Assembly: GCF_900172315.1 (NCBI RefSeq)
Contig: NZ_FWFV01000001.1
Location: 124,001-188,000, forward strand
Length of the DNA: 64,000 bases
Direction: 5' to 3'
DNA from: Palleronia marisminoris
GTDB lineage: Bacteria > Pseudomonadota > Alphaproteobacteria > Rhodobacterales > Rhodobacteraceae
Part shown: positions 17,372 to 26,727 of the stretch, piece after piece
How positions within the stretch are numbered: the first letter of the stretch is position 1
Layout of the letters: each line of letters opens with the position of its first letter
Made by a program: the position numbers and the translations under genes
The notes under the pieces: generated by a model
The model's input: only the letters and a program-made list of their open reading frames with translations
Database searches by the model: none
What the model was told of the DNA's origin: nothing

Positions 17372-18436
17372 TCACTCGATCTCGGAGGCGTCGTAGTAGC
17401 CCGAGTCGACCAGCACGGACTGGATGTCGTCCGACGTCACCGGAACCGGCTCGAGCAGGTAGGACGGCACCACGATCACGCCGTTGTCGTAGGTCTCGGT
17501 GTCGTTGATCTGCGGCTCGCCGCCCTGCAGAAGCGCGTCCACCATGCCCACGGTGACCTCGGCCAGCTCGCGCGTGTCCTTGAAGATCGTCGAGTACTGG
17601 TCGCCGCGCTGGATCGCCTTGATCGAGGGGATCTCGGCATCCTGACCGGAGACGACCGGCATCTTCATGTCGCCCGACCCATAGCCGACGCCGCGGAGCG
17701 ACGAGATAATGCCGATCGACAGGCCGTCATAGGGCGACAGCACGCCGTGGATCTGCTGGTCGGTGTAGTTGGCGGACAGCAGGTTATCCATCCGCGACTG
17801 CGCGACCGATCCATCCCAGCGCAGGGTGCCGACCGTGTCCATGCCGAGCTGGCCCGAGACGACGTTGATGCGCCCCTCGTCGATCAGCGGCTGCAGGACG
17901 CTCATCGCGCCGTCGTAGAAGAAGTAGGCGTTGTTGTCGTCCGGGCTGCCGCCGAAGACCTCGACGTTCCACGGCTCGACGTCCGGGAAGCGCTCTTCGA
18001 GACCCTCGACCAGCGTGTTGGCCTGCTGCACGCCGACCTGGAAGTTGTCGAACGTGGCATAGTAGTCAACGTGCTCGCTGTCGCGGATCAGGCGGTCATA
18101 GGCGACCACGGGGATGTCCATGGCGGCGGCGTTTGCCAGCGCGTTGGTCAGCGTGGTGCCGTCGATGGCCGCGATCACCAGCGCATCGACACCGGTGGTG
18201 ATCATGTTCTCGATCTGCGCGAGCTGGTTCGGGATGTCGTCCTCGGCGTATTGCAGGTTCGTCTCGTAGCCCGCCTCTTCGAACTGGCGCACCATGTTCT
18301 CGCCGTCCGAGATCCAGCGGGCCGAGGATTTGGTGGGCATCGAGATGCCGATGGTGCCCTGGTCCTGGGCGTAGGCCGGAATGGCGAGAACGGCGGCAAG
18401 CGCCGTCGCGCCGAGAGCGCGTCTGGTAAGTTTCAT
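17372..18436 (-). CDS. chvE: Periplasmic sugar-binding protein, ChvE-like
   Basis: The 354-aa precursor has a typical Sec signal peptide ([24 protein letters not shown], cleavage after about residue 23) followed by a type I periplasmic-binding fold. Segments such as [26 protein letters not shown] and VAYDRLI match the ChvE/XylF/MmsA group, which binds arabinose, xylose, galactose or glucose. It delivers sugar to GguAB. ATG 18436 has AGGGAGGAAG immediately upstream. It is the first gene of the operon and is divergently transcribed from gbpR. Confidence 0.93.
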   Translation of the reverse strand: MKLTRRALGATALAAVLAIPAYAQDQGTIGISMPTKSSARWISDGENMVRQFEEAGYETNLQYAEDDIPNQLAQIENMITTGVDALVIAAIDGTTLTNALANAAAMDIPVVAYDRLIRDSEHVDYYATFDNFQVGVQQANTLVEGLEERFPDVEPWNVEVFGGSPDDNNAYFFYDGAMSVLQPLIDEGRINVVSGQLGMDTVGTLRWDGSVAQSRMDNLLSANYTDQQIHGVLSPYDGLSIGIISSLRGVGYGSGDMKMPVVSGQDAEIPSIKAIQRGDQYSTIFKDTRELAEVTVGMVDALLQGGEPQINDTETYDNGVIVVPSYLLEPVPVTSDDIQSVLVDSGYYDASEIE

Positions 18437-18543
18437 GTCTTCCTCCCTTTGAGGCAGGGCGCGTTGCCCTGCGTGGTCCCCCTTTCCGCGCAGCGTTCGG
18501 TGGCGGCGGCGGTGGGACAATAGCAGCGACAGGCTTGCGACAT

Positions 18544-18556
18544 CCTGTTATGCAGG
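18544..18556. promoter_or_regulatory. Short inverted repeat in the chvE/gbpR divergent region
   Basis: The 166-base gap between chvE and gbpR should hold both promoters and a LysR-type operator. The only clear dyad I see is CCTG-N5-CAGG (CCTGTTATGCAGG). It has the size of a LysR half-site pair, but the standard T-N11-A box is not convincing. Confidence 0.3.
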
Positions 18557-18602
18557 TCAAATGCGGTTTGTGATGACAGATATACCGAAACGGAGATAAC
18601 CG

Positions 18603-19559
18603 ATGCCACCTGCCCCCTCGTCCGGTGGAGACGATCTGGTCCGCAGGGGCCTCAAATTCTCGCAATTGCGGTTGCTCGCCGCGCTGCGCGATTTCGGCCA
18701 GATCGGCGCGGCGGCACAGGTGGTTGGGATTTCCCAGCCGGCCGCCTCTCGTCTTCTGTCGCAGCTCGAGGCGACGGCCGGCGCGCGGCTTCATGTGCGC
18801 CACGCACGGGGCGTATCGCTGACCGAGGCGGGGCTGGCCCTGGCGGACCAGGCGTCGCGGACGCTGCGCGACCTCGACCGGGTGCATCAGCAGATCGGCC
18901 AGATCGCCGGCGGCACCCGCGGGCACGTGCAGGTCGGCTCGGTCACGGGTCCGTCGATCGAGCTGCTCCTGCCGGTGCTGCGGGCCGCTCGGCGGGCCCA
19001 TCCCGATCTGGAAGTGACGGTCGAGATCGACACGTCCGATCGGCTGGCAGAGGCGCTCGTCGGCAACGACCTGGACTTCTATATCGGCCGCATCCCCGGT
19101 TCCGCCGATGCCCGACCCTTCGCCATCGACATGATCGGCCCCGAGCCGATCAGCCTTCTCGTCCGGTCCGACCATCCCCTGATGCAGCAGCCTGATCTGA
19201 GGCTCGAGGACTGCCTCTCCTACGACTGGATCACCCAGCCGCCGGGCGGGCTGTTGCGCCGCACGGCCGAAAGCTACCTGCTTGCCCGCGGCCTTCCCCT
19301 GCCCGGTCGCGTGCTCGGCACGACCTCGATCCTCTTCACCCTCGCCCATATCACACAAACGAACGCCATCGCCCCCATCGCCCGCGCCGTGTCCGAGTTC
19401 TTCATCGGCCGGGCCGCGGGCGGTAGCCGGCTTGCCGCCCTGCCCCTCGCCGAAGACATGGCCGTATCCGACTACGGCATCGTCCGGCGCGCCGGAGATC
19501 CCCCGACCCCGTCGACCCAGCAGCTTCTGGACCTGCTGCGAGCGCATGTGCGCGGCTGA
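18603..19559 (+). CDS. gbpR: LysR-family regulator, GbpR-like
   Basis: The 318-aa protein has an N-terminal LysR helix-turn-helix (about residues 15-75; QIGAAAQVVGISQPAASRLLSQLE) and a periplasmic-binding-like effector domain (about 100-300). It matches GbpR, the sugar-responsive regulator of chvE-ggu operons in Agrobacterium and Azospirillum relatives. Its divergent position beside chvE supports control of this operon in response to arabinose, galactose or a derived sugar acid. GGAG lies eight bases before ATG 18603. Confidence 0.88.
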   Translation: MPPAPSSGGDDLVRRGLKFSQLRLLAALRDFGQIGAAAQVVGISQPAASRLLSQLEATAGARLHVRHARGVSLTEAGLALADQASRTLRDLDRVHQQIGQIAGGTRGHVQVGSVTGPSIELLLPVLRAARRAHPDLEVTVEIDTSDRLAEALVGNDLDFYIGRIPGSADARPFAIDMIGPEPISLLVRSDHPLMQQPDLRLEDCLSYDWITQPPGGLLRRTAESYLLARGLPLPGRVLGTTSILFTLAHITQTNAIAPIARAVSEFFIGRAAGGSRLAALPLAEDMAVSDYGIVRRAGDPPTPSTQQLLDLLRAHVRG

Positions 19560-19568
19560 CGCGGATCT

Positions 19569-20888
19569 TCAGAGGGCGATCACGAGGTCCGCGCGCAAGC
19601 CGCCCAGATCGACAGACTTCCCAAGGCGCAGCACGCCCCCATGCTGGCGCGCCACGTCCTGGGCAATGGCGAGGCCGAGACCCACGCCTGCCCCGCGGTT
19701 CTGGTTGCGCGCCCCGTCGAGGCGGGTGAAGGCGCGCATCGCCTCGGCCCGGGCCTCGACCGGGATGCCGGGTCCGTCGTCCTCGACCACGAATACCAGC
19801 GCGCGCCCCGTCCGATCGAGCGACACCCGTGCCCGCGTTCCATAGCGCAGGGCGTTGCCGACAAGGTTCTCCAGCGCGCGCGCAACCGCCAGCGAGTTCA
19901 GCGTCACCGTGCCAGCGGACTGGATCCGCCCCCGCTCGACCGTGCCACCGGCGCGGCGGGCTTTCTCGACGACATCATTGACCAGGTCGGTCGGGTCGAT
20001 CAGCTCGGGCTCGCCCACGGCGCCCTCGCGCGCGAAATCGAGAAAGGCGTCAATCATTTGCTGCATCTCGTCGAGGTCGCGGCGCATCGGCTCGGCCTCG
20101 GCCGGGTCGAGCATCTCTAACTCGAGCCTCAGGCGCGTCAGCGGCGTGCGCAGGTCGTGGCTGATCCCCGACAGCATCATCGTGCGCTGCTCGATCTGCC
20201 TTTCGATCCGCGCGCGCATGTCGAGGAACGCGGCACCTGCGCTGCGCACTTCGAACGCGCCGCGCGGGCTGTAAGGCACCGAGCGCCCTTTCCCGAAGGC
20301 CAGCGCCGCGTCGGCCAGCCGCTTGATCGGCCTCAGCTGGTTCTTGAGGAACAGGTAGGCCACCACCGTCATCAGGAGGGCTGTCAGGATCATGATGACA
20401 AGGAACTGATGCGGGTTCCGGGCCGAGACTCGATCCCGGTCGAACCGGAACCGCAGCGGGCCGTGGCGCGTATCCACCGTCATGTCGACCACGCCGTCAT
20501 CGGTGGACAGGTCGATTCCCAGCACCCCGCCCAGCTCGTCGGTCAGCGTCGGGATGACCAGGCGGCCCGACAGGTCATAGACCCTGCGGTCGGTGCCGGT
20601 CACCGGGACGGGATCGGGCAACGTGGTGCCGATGTCGAAATCCCGCCCCAAGGCCTCCAGAGCGCGCCGCGCGGCCTCGGGCGTGGGCGCCCCGTCGACG
20701 GCATCACGCAGGTAGCGTAGCTCGTAGGCAACATTCGTGCTCATCTGCTGGGTCACGTCTTCGAAGAGCCGCTGGATGAACACGACCGACACCACGATCT
20801 GCAGGCTGATGACCGGTAACAGAAGGATCAGCGCAGCGCGGGCATAAAGCGATCGCGGGGCATAGCGCTTCATGGACAGGTCAGCCAT
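19569..20888 (-). CDS. EnvZ-like membrane sensor histidine kinase
   Basis: The 439-aa protein has a first membrane span at about residues 15-37 (ARAALILLLPVISLQIVVSVVF), a periplasmic sensor of about 120 residues, a second span (LVIMILTALLMTVVAYLFL), a HAMP linker, the H-box SGISHDLRTPLTRL, the N-box NLVGNALRYG and the ATP lid motifs DDGPGIP and GVGLGLAI. It resembles EnvZ-type osmosensors. No response regulator is next to it, so its partner must be encoded elsewhere. GAGGTGAAG before ATG 20888 fixes that start over the second Met five codons in. It is divergent from the MBL gene. Confidence 0.9.
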   Translation of the reverse strand: MADLSMKRYAPRSLYARAALILLLPVISLQIVVSVVFIQRLFEDVTQQMSTNVAYELRYLRDAVDGAPTPEAARRALEALGRDFDIGTTLPDPVPVTGTDRRVYDLSGRLVIPTLTDELGGVLGIDLSTDDGVVDMTVDTRHGPLRFRFDRDRVSARNPHQFLVIMILTALLMTVVAYLFLKNQLRPIKRLADAALAFGKGRSVPYSPRGAFEVRSAGAAFLDMRARIERQIEQRTMMLSGISHDLRTPLTRLRLELEMLDPAEAEPMRRDLDEMQQMIDAFLDFAREGAVGEPELIDPTDLVNDVVEKARRAGGTVERGRIQSAGTVTLNSLAVARALENLVGNALRYGTRARVSLDRTGRALVFVVEDDGPGIPVEARAEAMRAFTRLDGARNQNRGAGVGLGLAIAQDVARQHGGVLRLGKSVDLGGLRADLVIAL

Positions 20889-20957
20889 CTTCACCTCATG
20901 CGCGGGACGCCCTGCCACCTTAGGCGCCCGTCGAGCGGACTGGAACAGGAGCCGACG

Positions 20958-21827
20958 ATGCCCGACGTTCAGAAACTGGAGCCGGGGCTGGTGCGCATCG
21001 TCGCGCCCAACCCCTCGCCCATGACCGAGCGGGGCACGAATACCTACCTGCTGGGCGATCCGCAGGCAGTCGCGGTGATCGACCCGGGGCCGGCGCATGA
21101 CGACCACCTTGCCGCTATCCTGTCGGCCATAGGGGATCGCGATGTAACGCAGATCCTGGTCACGCATGCGCATCTCGACCACTCGCCCATCGCCGCGCGT
21201 CTGTCCCGGCACACCGGCGCCCCGATCCTCGCCTATGGCGATGCGCGCGCAGGTCGGCCCGAGCGGATGGAGGGCTTGACCGACCTTGGCGGCGGCGAAG
21301 GGGTCGACGCGAATTTCGTACCCGACCGACAGTTGGCCGATGGTGAGGTGATCGAGACCCCCGCCGGCCCGGTCGAGGCGATGTGGACTCCCGGCCACTT
21401 CGGAAACCACCTGGCGTTTCTGTGGACCGGAGCGGCGTTCTCGGGCGACCTGGTGATGGGCTGGGCCTCGACCTTCATCTCGCCGCCCGACGGCGATGTC
21501 GGCGCGTTCTTGGACTCCTGCCGCCGCTTGAACGAGCGCGCTCCCCGACGCCTCTATCCCGGGCACGGCGCCCCGGTGGAGGATCCGCCTGCGCGCATCG
21601 ACTGGCTGATCGCCCACCGAAAGGCGCGTGAGGCGCAGGTCCTCGACGCCTTGTGCGAGGCACCCGGCACGCCCGCGTCGCTGGCCGCCCGAATTTACGC
21701 CGACATCCCCCCTGCCATGCTGCCCGCCGCCACCCGCAACGTGTTGGCCCACCTGATCGACCTCACGGCACGCGGTCACGTGCGACACCACGGTGCCGCA
21801 GGCTCCGACACGACCTTCCACCTCTGA
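20958..21827 (+). CDS. MBL-fold metallo-hydrolase (LACTB2-like)
   Basis: The 289-aa protein has the zinc-binding signature THAHLDH, then GHFGNHLAF, FSGDLVMGW and LYPGHGAPV, which supply the remaining metal ligands. A C-terminal winged-helix-like region (about 225-289) follows, as in the LACTB2/RNase-like group. Relatives act as hydrolases or ribonucleases; the substrate here is unknown. AGGAG seven bases before ATG 20958 identifies the start. Confidence 0.88.
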   Translation: MPDVQKLEPGLVRIVAPNPSPMTERGTNTYLLGDPQAVAVIDPGPAHDDHLAAILSAIGDRDVTQILVTHAHLDHSPIAARLSRHTGAPILAYGDARAGRPERMEGLTDLGGGEGVDANFVPDRQLADGEVIETPAGPVEAMWTPGHFGNHLAFLWTGAAFSGDLVMGWASTFISPPDGDVGAFLDSCRRLNERAPRRLYPGHGAPVEDPPARIDWLIAHRKAREAQVLDALCEAPGTPASLAARIYADIPPAMLPAATRNVLAHLIDLTARGHVRHHGAAGSDTTFHL

Positions 21828-21902
21828 CCCGCCCGCGCCCGTCAAATTTTTTCCGGCAGACGCCTTGCACTCCTCGTCGCAATGCGAGATATGCACCGCA
21901 AT

Positions 21903-21977
21903 TCCGGCGTAGCTCAGCGGTAGAGCAGTTGACTGTTAATCAATTGGTCGTAGGTTCGATCCCTACCGCCGGAGCCA
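21903..21977 (+). tRNA. tRNA-Asn (anticodon GTT)
   Basis: The acceptor stem TCCGGCG / CGCCGGA pairs fully. The D-arm AGCTCAGCGGTAGAGC, the anticodon loop CTGTTAA with GTT and the T-arm GTAGGTTCGATCCCTAC are all present. CCA is encoded at 21975-21977. The roughly 180 bases after it, up to the aldehyde dehydrogenase stop, hold no gene that I can support. Confidence 0.97.
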
Positions 21978-22116
21978 AACTCACCCAATAAACAAGAGTT
22001 TGGCGATGCGTGCGCCGAATCTTCCACCGGAAGCATGCCACGCCATTCTTGCAGCGCACGAAGATCCCGTCGCCATCGAAGCCGACGGCAATAGCGCAGT
22101 CGAACCAAGTGGGCGA

Positions 22117-22132
22117 AGGCCCTCGCGGGCCT
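22117..22132 (-). terminator. Small hairpin downstream of the amine oxidase/ALDH operon
   Basis: AGGCCC-TCGC-GGGCCT forms a 6-bp stem about 30 bases past the aldehyde dehydrogenase stop on the minus strand. It lacks a T-run, so it is a possible, not certain, terminator. Confidence 0.35.
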
Positions 22133-22159
22133 ACGCTCTTTGGGTGGCACTATGCCGGA

Positions 22160-23566
22160 TCAGGAAAGAACAACCTGGATATCGGTGTACTCGGCCATTC
22201 CCTCCTCGCCGAACTCGACCCCCAGCCCGGATTTCTTGACCCCGCCGAAGGGGGCGTTCGGTTGGATCGCGCCGTGCTTGTTGATCCAGACCGATCCGCA
22301 ATCCATCCGCCCGGCCATGGCACGGGCGGCATCGACATCCGAGCTCCAGATCGATCCGCCGAGGCCGGTTTCCAGCGCGTTGGCATCCGTGAAAGCCTGG
22401 TCGAGGTCCGAGTAGCGGATGATCGGCAGGACCGGGCCGAACTGCTCTTCATCGACCAGCGGATCGCCGTTCGACAAGCCCGAGATCAGCGTCGGAGGGA
22501 AGAACAGCCCTTCGCCCGGCTCGCCCCCCAGAAGCACCGTTCCCTTGTCCCTCGACGCGTCGACCAGCCGCTTGATCTTGTCGAACTGCATCTGGTTCTG
22601 GACCGGGCCGAGGATGCTGCTTTCGTCCATCCCGTCGCCCACGGGGATGTTGCGGGCATAGGCCACCAGCGCATCGCAGACCGCGTCGTGGATGCTGTCG
22701 TGGACGTAGAGGCGCTTCAACGCGGCGCAGGTCTGGCCGTTATTGATGAAGGCGCCCCAGAACAGGCCTTCGGCGATTGCCTCGGGATCGGCATCCGGAA
22801 GCACGATGCCGGCGTCGTTGCCCCCCATCTCCAGCGTCAGGCGCTTCATCGTATCCGCCGCGCTTCTCATGACGCTCTGGCCGGTGGCGCAGGAGCCGGT
22901 GAAGACGATCTTGCGGATGTCGGGATGGGCCGACATCAGCGCCCCCAGATTTACGGTGCGATCATCACCGGTCACGATGTTCAGAACGCCGGGGGGCAGC
23001 ATCGCGCCGAGGATTTCGACCATGCGCAGGGTAGCCAGGGGGGTGTTGGGCGACGGCTTGATCACCACCGTATTGCCCGTGCGCAAGGCCGGCAGGATAT
23101 GCCAGACCGCGATCATGACAGGGAAATTCCAGGGCGTGATCGACCCGACGACGCCAAGCGGCTTGCGCGCGAGCGTCACGTGGCCTCCGTCGTCGTCCTG
23201 CAGGGTCTTCTCGGGCAGCGTCAGTTCGGCCGTGTAGGCAGCCCAGGCCTGCGCGCCGCCGACTTCCCACCGGGATCCCAGCCCGTTGAGCGGCTTGCCC
23301 TGCTCCAGTGTCAGAAGTTCGGCCAGTTCTTCGGCGTGTTCGCCGATGGCACCGGCCAGATCGCGGCAGAGGGCCTGCCGCTCGGCATCCGGGGTCGCGG
23401 CCCAAGCGGGAAACGCCGCCTTCGCCCGGGCAACGGTTTCGTCGAGGGCCTTTTCCGACGTGTTCGGCGCGCGGCCGACGACCTCTCCGGTCGAGGGGTT
23501 GCGGATCTCGAACGTGTCGGCCTCGTGTGTCGCCCGATCGTCGATGGTCGTGGAATGGTTCAGCAT
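22160..23566 (-). CDS. NAD-dependent aldehyde dehydrogenase, probably phenylacetaldehyde/arylacetaldehyde
   Basis: The 468-aa aldehyde dehydrogenase has the cofactor segment SITPWNFPVMIAVWHILPAL, the general-base Glu in TLEMGGNDAG, and the catalytic Cys in NNGQTCAAL. It lies 81 bases downstream of the copper amine oxidase on the same strand and next to the paa genes. It therefore probably oxidises the aldehyde released from the amine (for example phenylacetaldehyde) to the acid used by PaaK. The family is too broad to fix the substrate from sequence. ATG 23566 has GGAGGAG a suitable distance upstream. Confidence 0.85.
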   Translation of the reverse strand: MLNHSTTIDDRATHEADTFEIRNPSTGEVVGRAPNTSEKALDETVARAKAAFPAWAATPDAERQALCRDLAGAIGEHAEELAELLTLEQGKPLNGLGSRWEVGGAQAWAAYTAELTLPEKTLQDDDGGHVTLARKPLGVVGSITPWNFPVMIAVWHILPALRTGNTVVIKPSPNTPLATLRMVEILGAMLPPGVLNIVTGDDRTVNLGALMSAHPDIRKIVFTGSCATGQSVMRSAADTMKRLTLEMGGNDAGIVLPDADPEAIAEGLFWGAFINNGQTCAALKRLYVHDSIHDAVCDALVAYARNIPVGDGMDESSILGPVQNQMQFDKIKRLVDASRDKGTVLLGGEPGEGLFFPPTLISGLSNGDPLVDEEQFGPVLPIIRYSDLDQAFTDANALETGLGGSIWSSDVDAARAMAGRMDCGSVWINKHGAIQPNAPFGGVKKSGLGVEFGEEGMAEYTDIQVVLS

Positions 23567-23647
23567 CGTGATGTCTCCTCCCTGTGAAATGCCCGCCATC
23601 GCGAGGACGGACAGGAAGGGGAGCGGCATGCGCCCCCCTTCCCCGGC

Positions 23648-25630
23648 TTACTTGCGAAGCGTCATCGCCGGATTGTTGGCAAAGTAGTTGTGCGGCATGA
23701 TGTGGACCTGCTTCCACTCGGTCGACATCACCGGCCAGTCCTCCATCCGCGGGATGTGATGGAAGCCCGCCGTGAACCAGGTCACGATGTCCTTGCCCTG
23801 CAGGCTTTCGTCATCCTGGGCGTAGGACAAAAGGGTGTCCGTGGCGTCCGACTGGAAAGCGAACTTGCCACCGGCATAGCGCTCGTCGGCATCGTGGACC
23901 GTGTTCCAGACCGAGTACTCGACATAGGGATTGCGCATGAAGGGCGGGTCGTTCTCGAAGTCGAACGGGCCGTATGCGACCGAGCCGTGGTGGATCATCC
24001 AACCGGGGTTGTGGCCCAGATACCCCTCCCTGTCGGGGTTGGAGACATGGAAATAGCGCGGCGCCATCGACGAGATCTGGTAGCGCGCCGCCATTTCCGT
24101 CTCGGGCATGGTGTGTTCGACCGCCCACATCGACCGCCGCGGGATGTCCTGTGGCAGGTTCTCGGCCGGGACGATGTCCATGGTCATGAACTCGTTCTCC
24201 GGCTTGTCGATGTCGAAGTCGATCCGGAAGTTGAAGTAGTGGTCGTGGTTCGGCGCGACGAGGTTCGGCGCGATCAGGGTGCCGTAGCGTGTGTCCGCCT
24301 CATAGGTTTCGCTGTCCACCGAGGTCGCGGCCGCGCCCTTCACCGCGTCGAGGCCGGTCGCCCCGACCATGATCCGCATCTGCCCGTCCTGCTGGAAGCG
24401 GTAGTCGATGAGGTAGTCGTAGTTGCCGACCTGCGAGGCCGTGCGGACGACCAGTTCGGAATAGGGGCGCCCCTCGGCCGGCACGAACGTGTCGGGACCT
24501 TGCGCGAAGACCTCGAAGTGGCGCCAGGCGGGATCGCCCGTGGACCGCTCGAAGATGCAGATCGCGTCGGGGATTTCGAGCGCCTGTCCCGTGTCGTCGT
24601 TGACGACGGCGGGCATGAAGGTCGCGTATTCCGGGCAGTCGATGCCCGGGGTGAGGGGCGTCAGGAACAGGCCGAACCCGTATTCGCCGCTATCCATGTA
24701 GGTGCGCCAGTACCAGCCCTCGCTCGGGTCCATGTAGGGGACGAACACCTCGCTGAGGTGGGTCTGGTAGATGATCGGGCGCCACGTGTCCTGGTCGTTC
24801 ACCTGGATGTCGGACACGACGAGGCCGGGGCGCTTGTCGATCCGGGTGCGGAAGCGCCACATGTCCCAGGTGACCTGGCTTCCGTCGATCCGGTAGTTCG
24901 GCTCGCCCTCCTGGCTGAGGGTGGCGCGCTCGGTTTCGGGGCGCAGGGGCTGGCGTTCGGCGACTTCCTCCTCGGTGTAGCCCCAGGGGTCCTCGGCGAC
25001 GGGGATGGTCTCGGTGTCCTCGACGCCGATCACCTCGGAGGTCGTCAGGTCGTAGATCGCCACCAGCCCCTCGATGGGCTTGGCGTAAAAGTTCGAGCCC
25101 TCGGGCTTCACGTAGCACGGCACCTTCATCAGCCGCTTGCCCTCAAGGCCCTCGGTCATGAAATTACCGGCGGTCAGCGGCAGGCAGAAGACCTGATCGG
25201 GGCTGAGGCCGCGCTGGCCCAGCGCCGCCACCATTCGTTCGTCATCGAGCGATCCTTCCAGCGCGCCCATGAATTCCGAGAACAGGACCATGGGCTGGCC
25301 GGTCTCTCCCACGGCCTCGTCGCTTTCGACGGTGCCCTCGGTCACGTTGACGACGGCCTCGCGGAAACCCTCGGGGCTGGTGTATTGCACGAATGCGCGG
25401 CGCGGCAGGTCGTCGCCTTCCGTCCAGGCCAGCACGTCGGCCTTCGGCGGCTCCTTCAGCTCGATGAGGGGATAGAGCGTCGTCTCGGTCGTGTTCCCCT
25501 CGGCGCGGAGGATCTCGGCGATCCGCGAAAATTCGTCCTCGGTCAGCCCGTCGAGCGGATGCGCAAACGCGCTTCCTGCCCCGAGCGTCAGCGCCGCGGC
25601 GGCGGCAAGTCCCAGGTTGCGATATGTCAT
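23648..25630 (-). CDS. tynA: Periplasmic copper-containing primary amine oxidase
   Basis: The 660-aa precursor begins with a signal peptide (MTYRNLGLAAAAALTLGAGSAFA). It carries the copper amine oxidase hallmarks: the catalytic-base Asp in YMDSGEYGFG, the topaquinone-precursor Tyr in VGNYDY, the copper HxH in NHDHYFNF and the third copper His in the final IMPHNYFANNPAM. It oxidises primary amines such as phenylethylamine or tyramine to aldehyde, ammonia and H2O2 in the periplasm. It leads an operon with the aldehyde dehydrogenase. A palindromic operator and an AATAAT box lie just upstream. Confidence 0.93.
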   Translation of the reverse strand: MTYRNLGLAAAAALTLGAGSAFAHPLDGLTEDEFSRIAEILRAEGNTTETTLYPLIELKEPPKADVLAWTEGDDLPRRAFVQYTSPEGFREAVVNVTEGTVESDEAVGETGQPMVLFSEFMGALEGSLDDERMVAALGQRGLSPDQVFCLPLTAGNFMTEGLEGKRLMKVPCYVKPEGSNFYAKPIEGLVAIYDLTTSEVIGVEDTETIPVAEDPWGYTEEEVAERQPLRPETERATLSQEGEPNYRIDGSQVTWDMWRFRTRIDKRPGLVVSDIQVNDQDTWRPIIYQTHLSEVFVPYMDPSEGWYWRTYMDSGEYGFGLFLTPLTPGIDCPEYATFMPAVVNDDTGQALEIPDAICIFERSTGDPAWRHFEVFAQGPDTFVPAEGRPYSELVVRTASQVGNYDYLIDYRFQQDGQMRIMVGATGLDAVKGAAATSVDSETYEADTRYGTLIAPNLVAPNHDHYFNFRIDFDIDKPENEFMTMDIVPAENLPQDIPRRSMWAVEHTMPETEMAARYQISSMAPRYFHVSNPDREGYLGHNPGWMIHHGSVAYGPFDFENDPPFMRNPYVEYSVWNTVHDADERYAGGKFAFQSDATDTLLSYAQDDESLQGKDIVTWFTAGFHHIPRMEDWPVMSTEWKQVHIMPHNYFANNPAMTLRK

Positions 25631-25670
25631 GAGGTGGCCCTGTCGAATTGTTCGTTACTCGGGCCGGATC

Positions 25671-25693
25671 ATTATTGTCCGACCGTTCGGTCA
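25671..25693 (-). promoter_or_regulatory. Amine oxidase promoter: TetR-type palindrome next to AATAAT
   Basis: On the minus strand, TGACCGAACGGTCGGAC (25693-25677) is immediately followed by AATAAT (25676-25671), a good -10 box about 40 bases upstream of the amine oxidase ATG. The palindrome matches 12 of 14 positions of ACCGACCGGTCGGT, the kind of site bound by TetR-type PaaR regulators. The same arrangement occurs at the paaN promoter (38803-38831). Confidence 0.55.
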
Positions 25694-25752
25694 GCAGATG
25701 CGCGAAACCCGGTCGGCGTCTTGTCATTTCCGGCCAAACTGATGGCGCGCGG

Positions 25753-26685
25753 TCAGAGACGTGCGCGTGCCGATGCCGGTGCCTCGCCGAACCAACGCCG
25801 CGCCGCACGCGTGAACGCCGCCTGATCCGCGTAACCGAGTTCGAGCCCGATTTCCGCCAGCGTCCGGCCCGGTTGCCGCATGAGCGATACCGCCATCGCG
25901 TGGCGGCAATCGTCCACCGTCTCGCGGAAACCTGTCCCGTCCAAGTCGAGCCGGCGCCGCATCGTGCGTTCCGACATCCCGAGGGCGCGCGCCGCCCCGG
26001 CCTGGGACAAGCCACCGCGAGGCAGGTCGCGATACACGAGAGATCGCAGTCGCAACGGCAGGGGCATCGCCCTGTCGGCCAGCGTGGCGAGACCGGGTTG
26101 CGCCGCATTCGGCAGTAGGATGTCGGGGTCGGCCCGGCGATCCAGAAGCCTGGGAAGCAGCGTCACCGCGTTCGCGGGTGCTGCGGCGGCGATGGGACAG
26201 CTGATGACCTCCATCAGGCCGGTCAGTTGGGCATCGTCAGGACGCTCGACCCGGAACGTGACACCGTCCGTGGGTTCGACCCCGAACCGCGCAAGGATGC
26301 CCGCCACGAGCCCGAGAGTCAGTTCCGCATCCCCTGCCCGCGGCCAGATGCGCCCGTCATGGAGGCGGTAGCTGAAGACGGCCCGGTCGGCGTCGACCTC
26401 GAAGACGGTCTCTGCGCCGCTCTGGATCAGCGGGAACCCTTGCGCGAGCAGCGACATCGCGTCGCCCAGCCGAGCCGCACCGGCGATCGCACGCCCGAGG
26501 GCGCCGAGCCTCGGCAGATCGAAGTCCCGCCCCAGTTGCCACGCGAAACCCGCCGGGTTGCGCAGGTGCTCGGCCTCGAGCGCGACGACGAACGGAGCGA
26601 GCGGCACGCGCCCGTCCTCATGGCGCTTGGCGCCAAGAGCCTGCATCGGTCCGTCGATGATCCAATCGCTCCGGGCGGGCGCCAA
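25753..26685 (-). CDS. AraC-family regulator with arabinose-operon-type N-terminal (OruR/ArgR-like)
   Basis: The 310-aa protein has an N-terminal effector domain of the Arabinose_bd type (about residues 15-200) and a C-terminal AraC HTH (about 220-308; ALGMSERTMRRRLDLDG and LGYADQAAFTRAARRWFG). It is upstream of and co-oriented with the amine oxidase gene and divergent from paaX, so control of amine oxidation is likely. The start is probably the TTG at 26685, because GGAGG lies 13 bases upstream. An ATG 13 codons in is an alternative. Confidence 0.85.
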   Translation of the reverse strand: MAPARSDWIIDGPMQALGAKRHEDGRVPLAPFVVALEAEHLRNPAGFAWQLGRDFDLPRLGALGRAIAGAARLGDAMSLLAQGFPLIQSGAETVFEVDADRAVFSYRLHDGRIWPRAGDAELTLGLVAGILARFGVEPTDGVTFRVERPDDAQLTGLMEVISCPIAAAAPANAVTLLPRLLDRRADPDILLPNAAQPGLATLADRAMPLPLRLRSLVYRDLPRGGLSQAGAARALGMSERTMRRRLDLDGTGFRETVDDCRHAMAVSLMRQPGRTLAEIGLELGYADQAAFTRAARRWFGEAPASARARL

Positions 26686-26727
26686 TCTTTCCCCCTCCGC
26701 CAGAATGGGTCATGTAACCACGGCAAC

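Noticed and set aside
21976-22002. CAAACTC...GAGTTTG inverted repeat after tRNA-Asn as a terminator
   Set aside because: The 7-bp stem is AT-rich with a 13-nt loop and no T-run; too weak to call.
21914-22150. A small minus-strand open frame covering tRNA-Asn, ending in a DRTYDQLINSQLLYR-like tail
   Set aside because: This is the well-known translation artefact of a tRNA-Asn gene, not a protein.
21903-22160. tRNA-Asn as an attachment site for an integrated element
   Set aside because: The genes that follow are ordinary metabolic genes. There is no integrase and I found no second copy of the tRNA 3' end in the window.
23690-25825. A 711-codon plus-strand open frame opposite the copper amine oxidase
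   Set aside because: Antisense shadow of a gene with complete catalytic motifs; no recognisable domain of its own.
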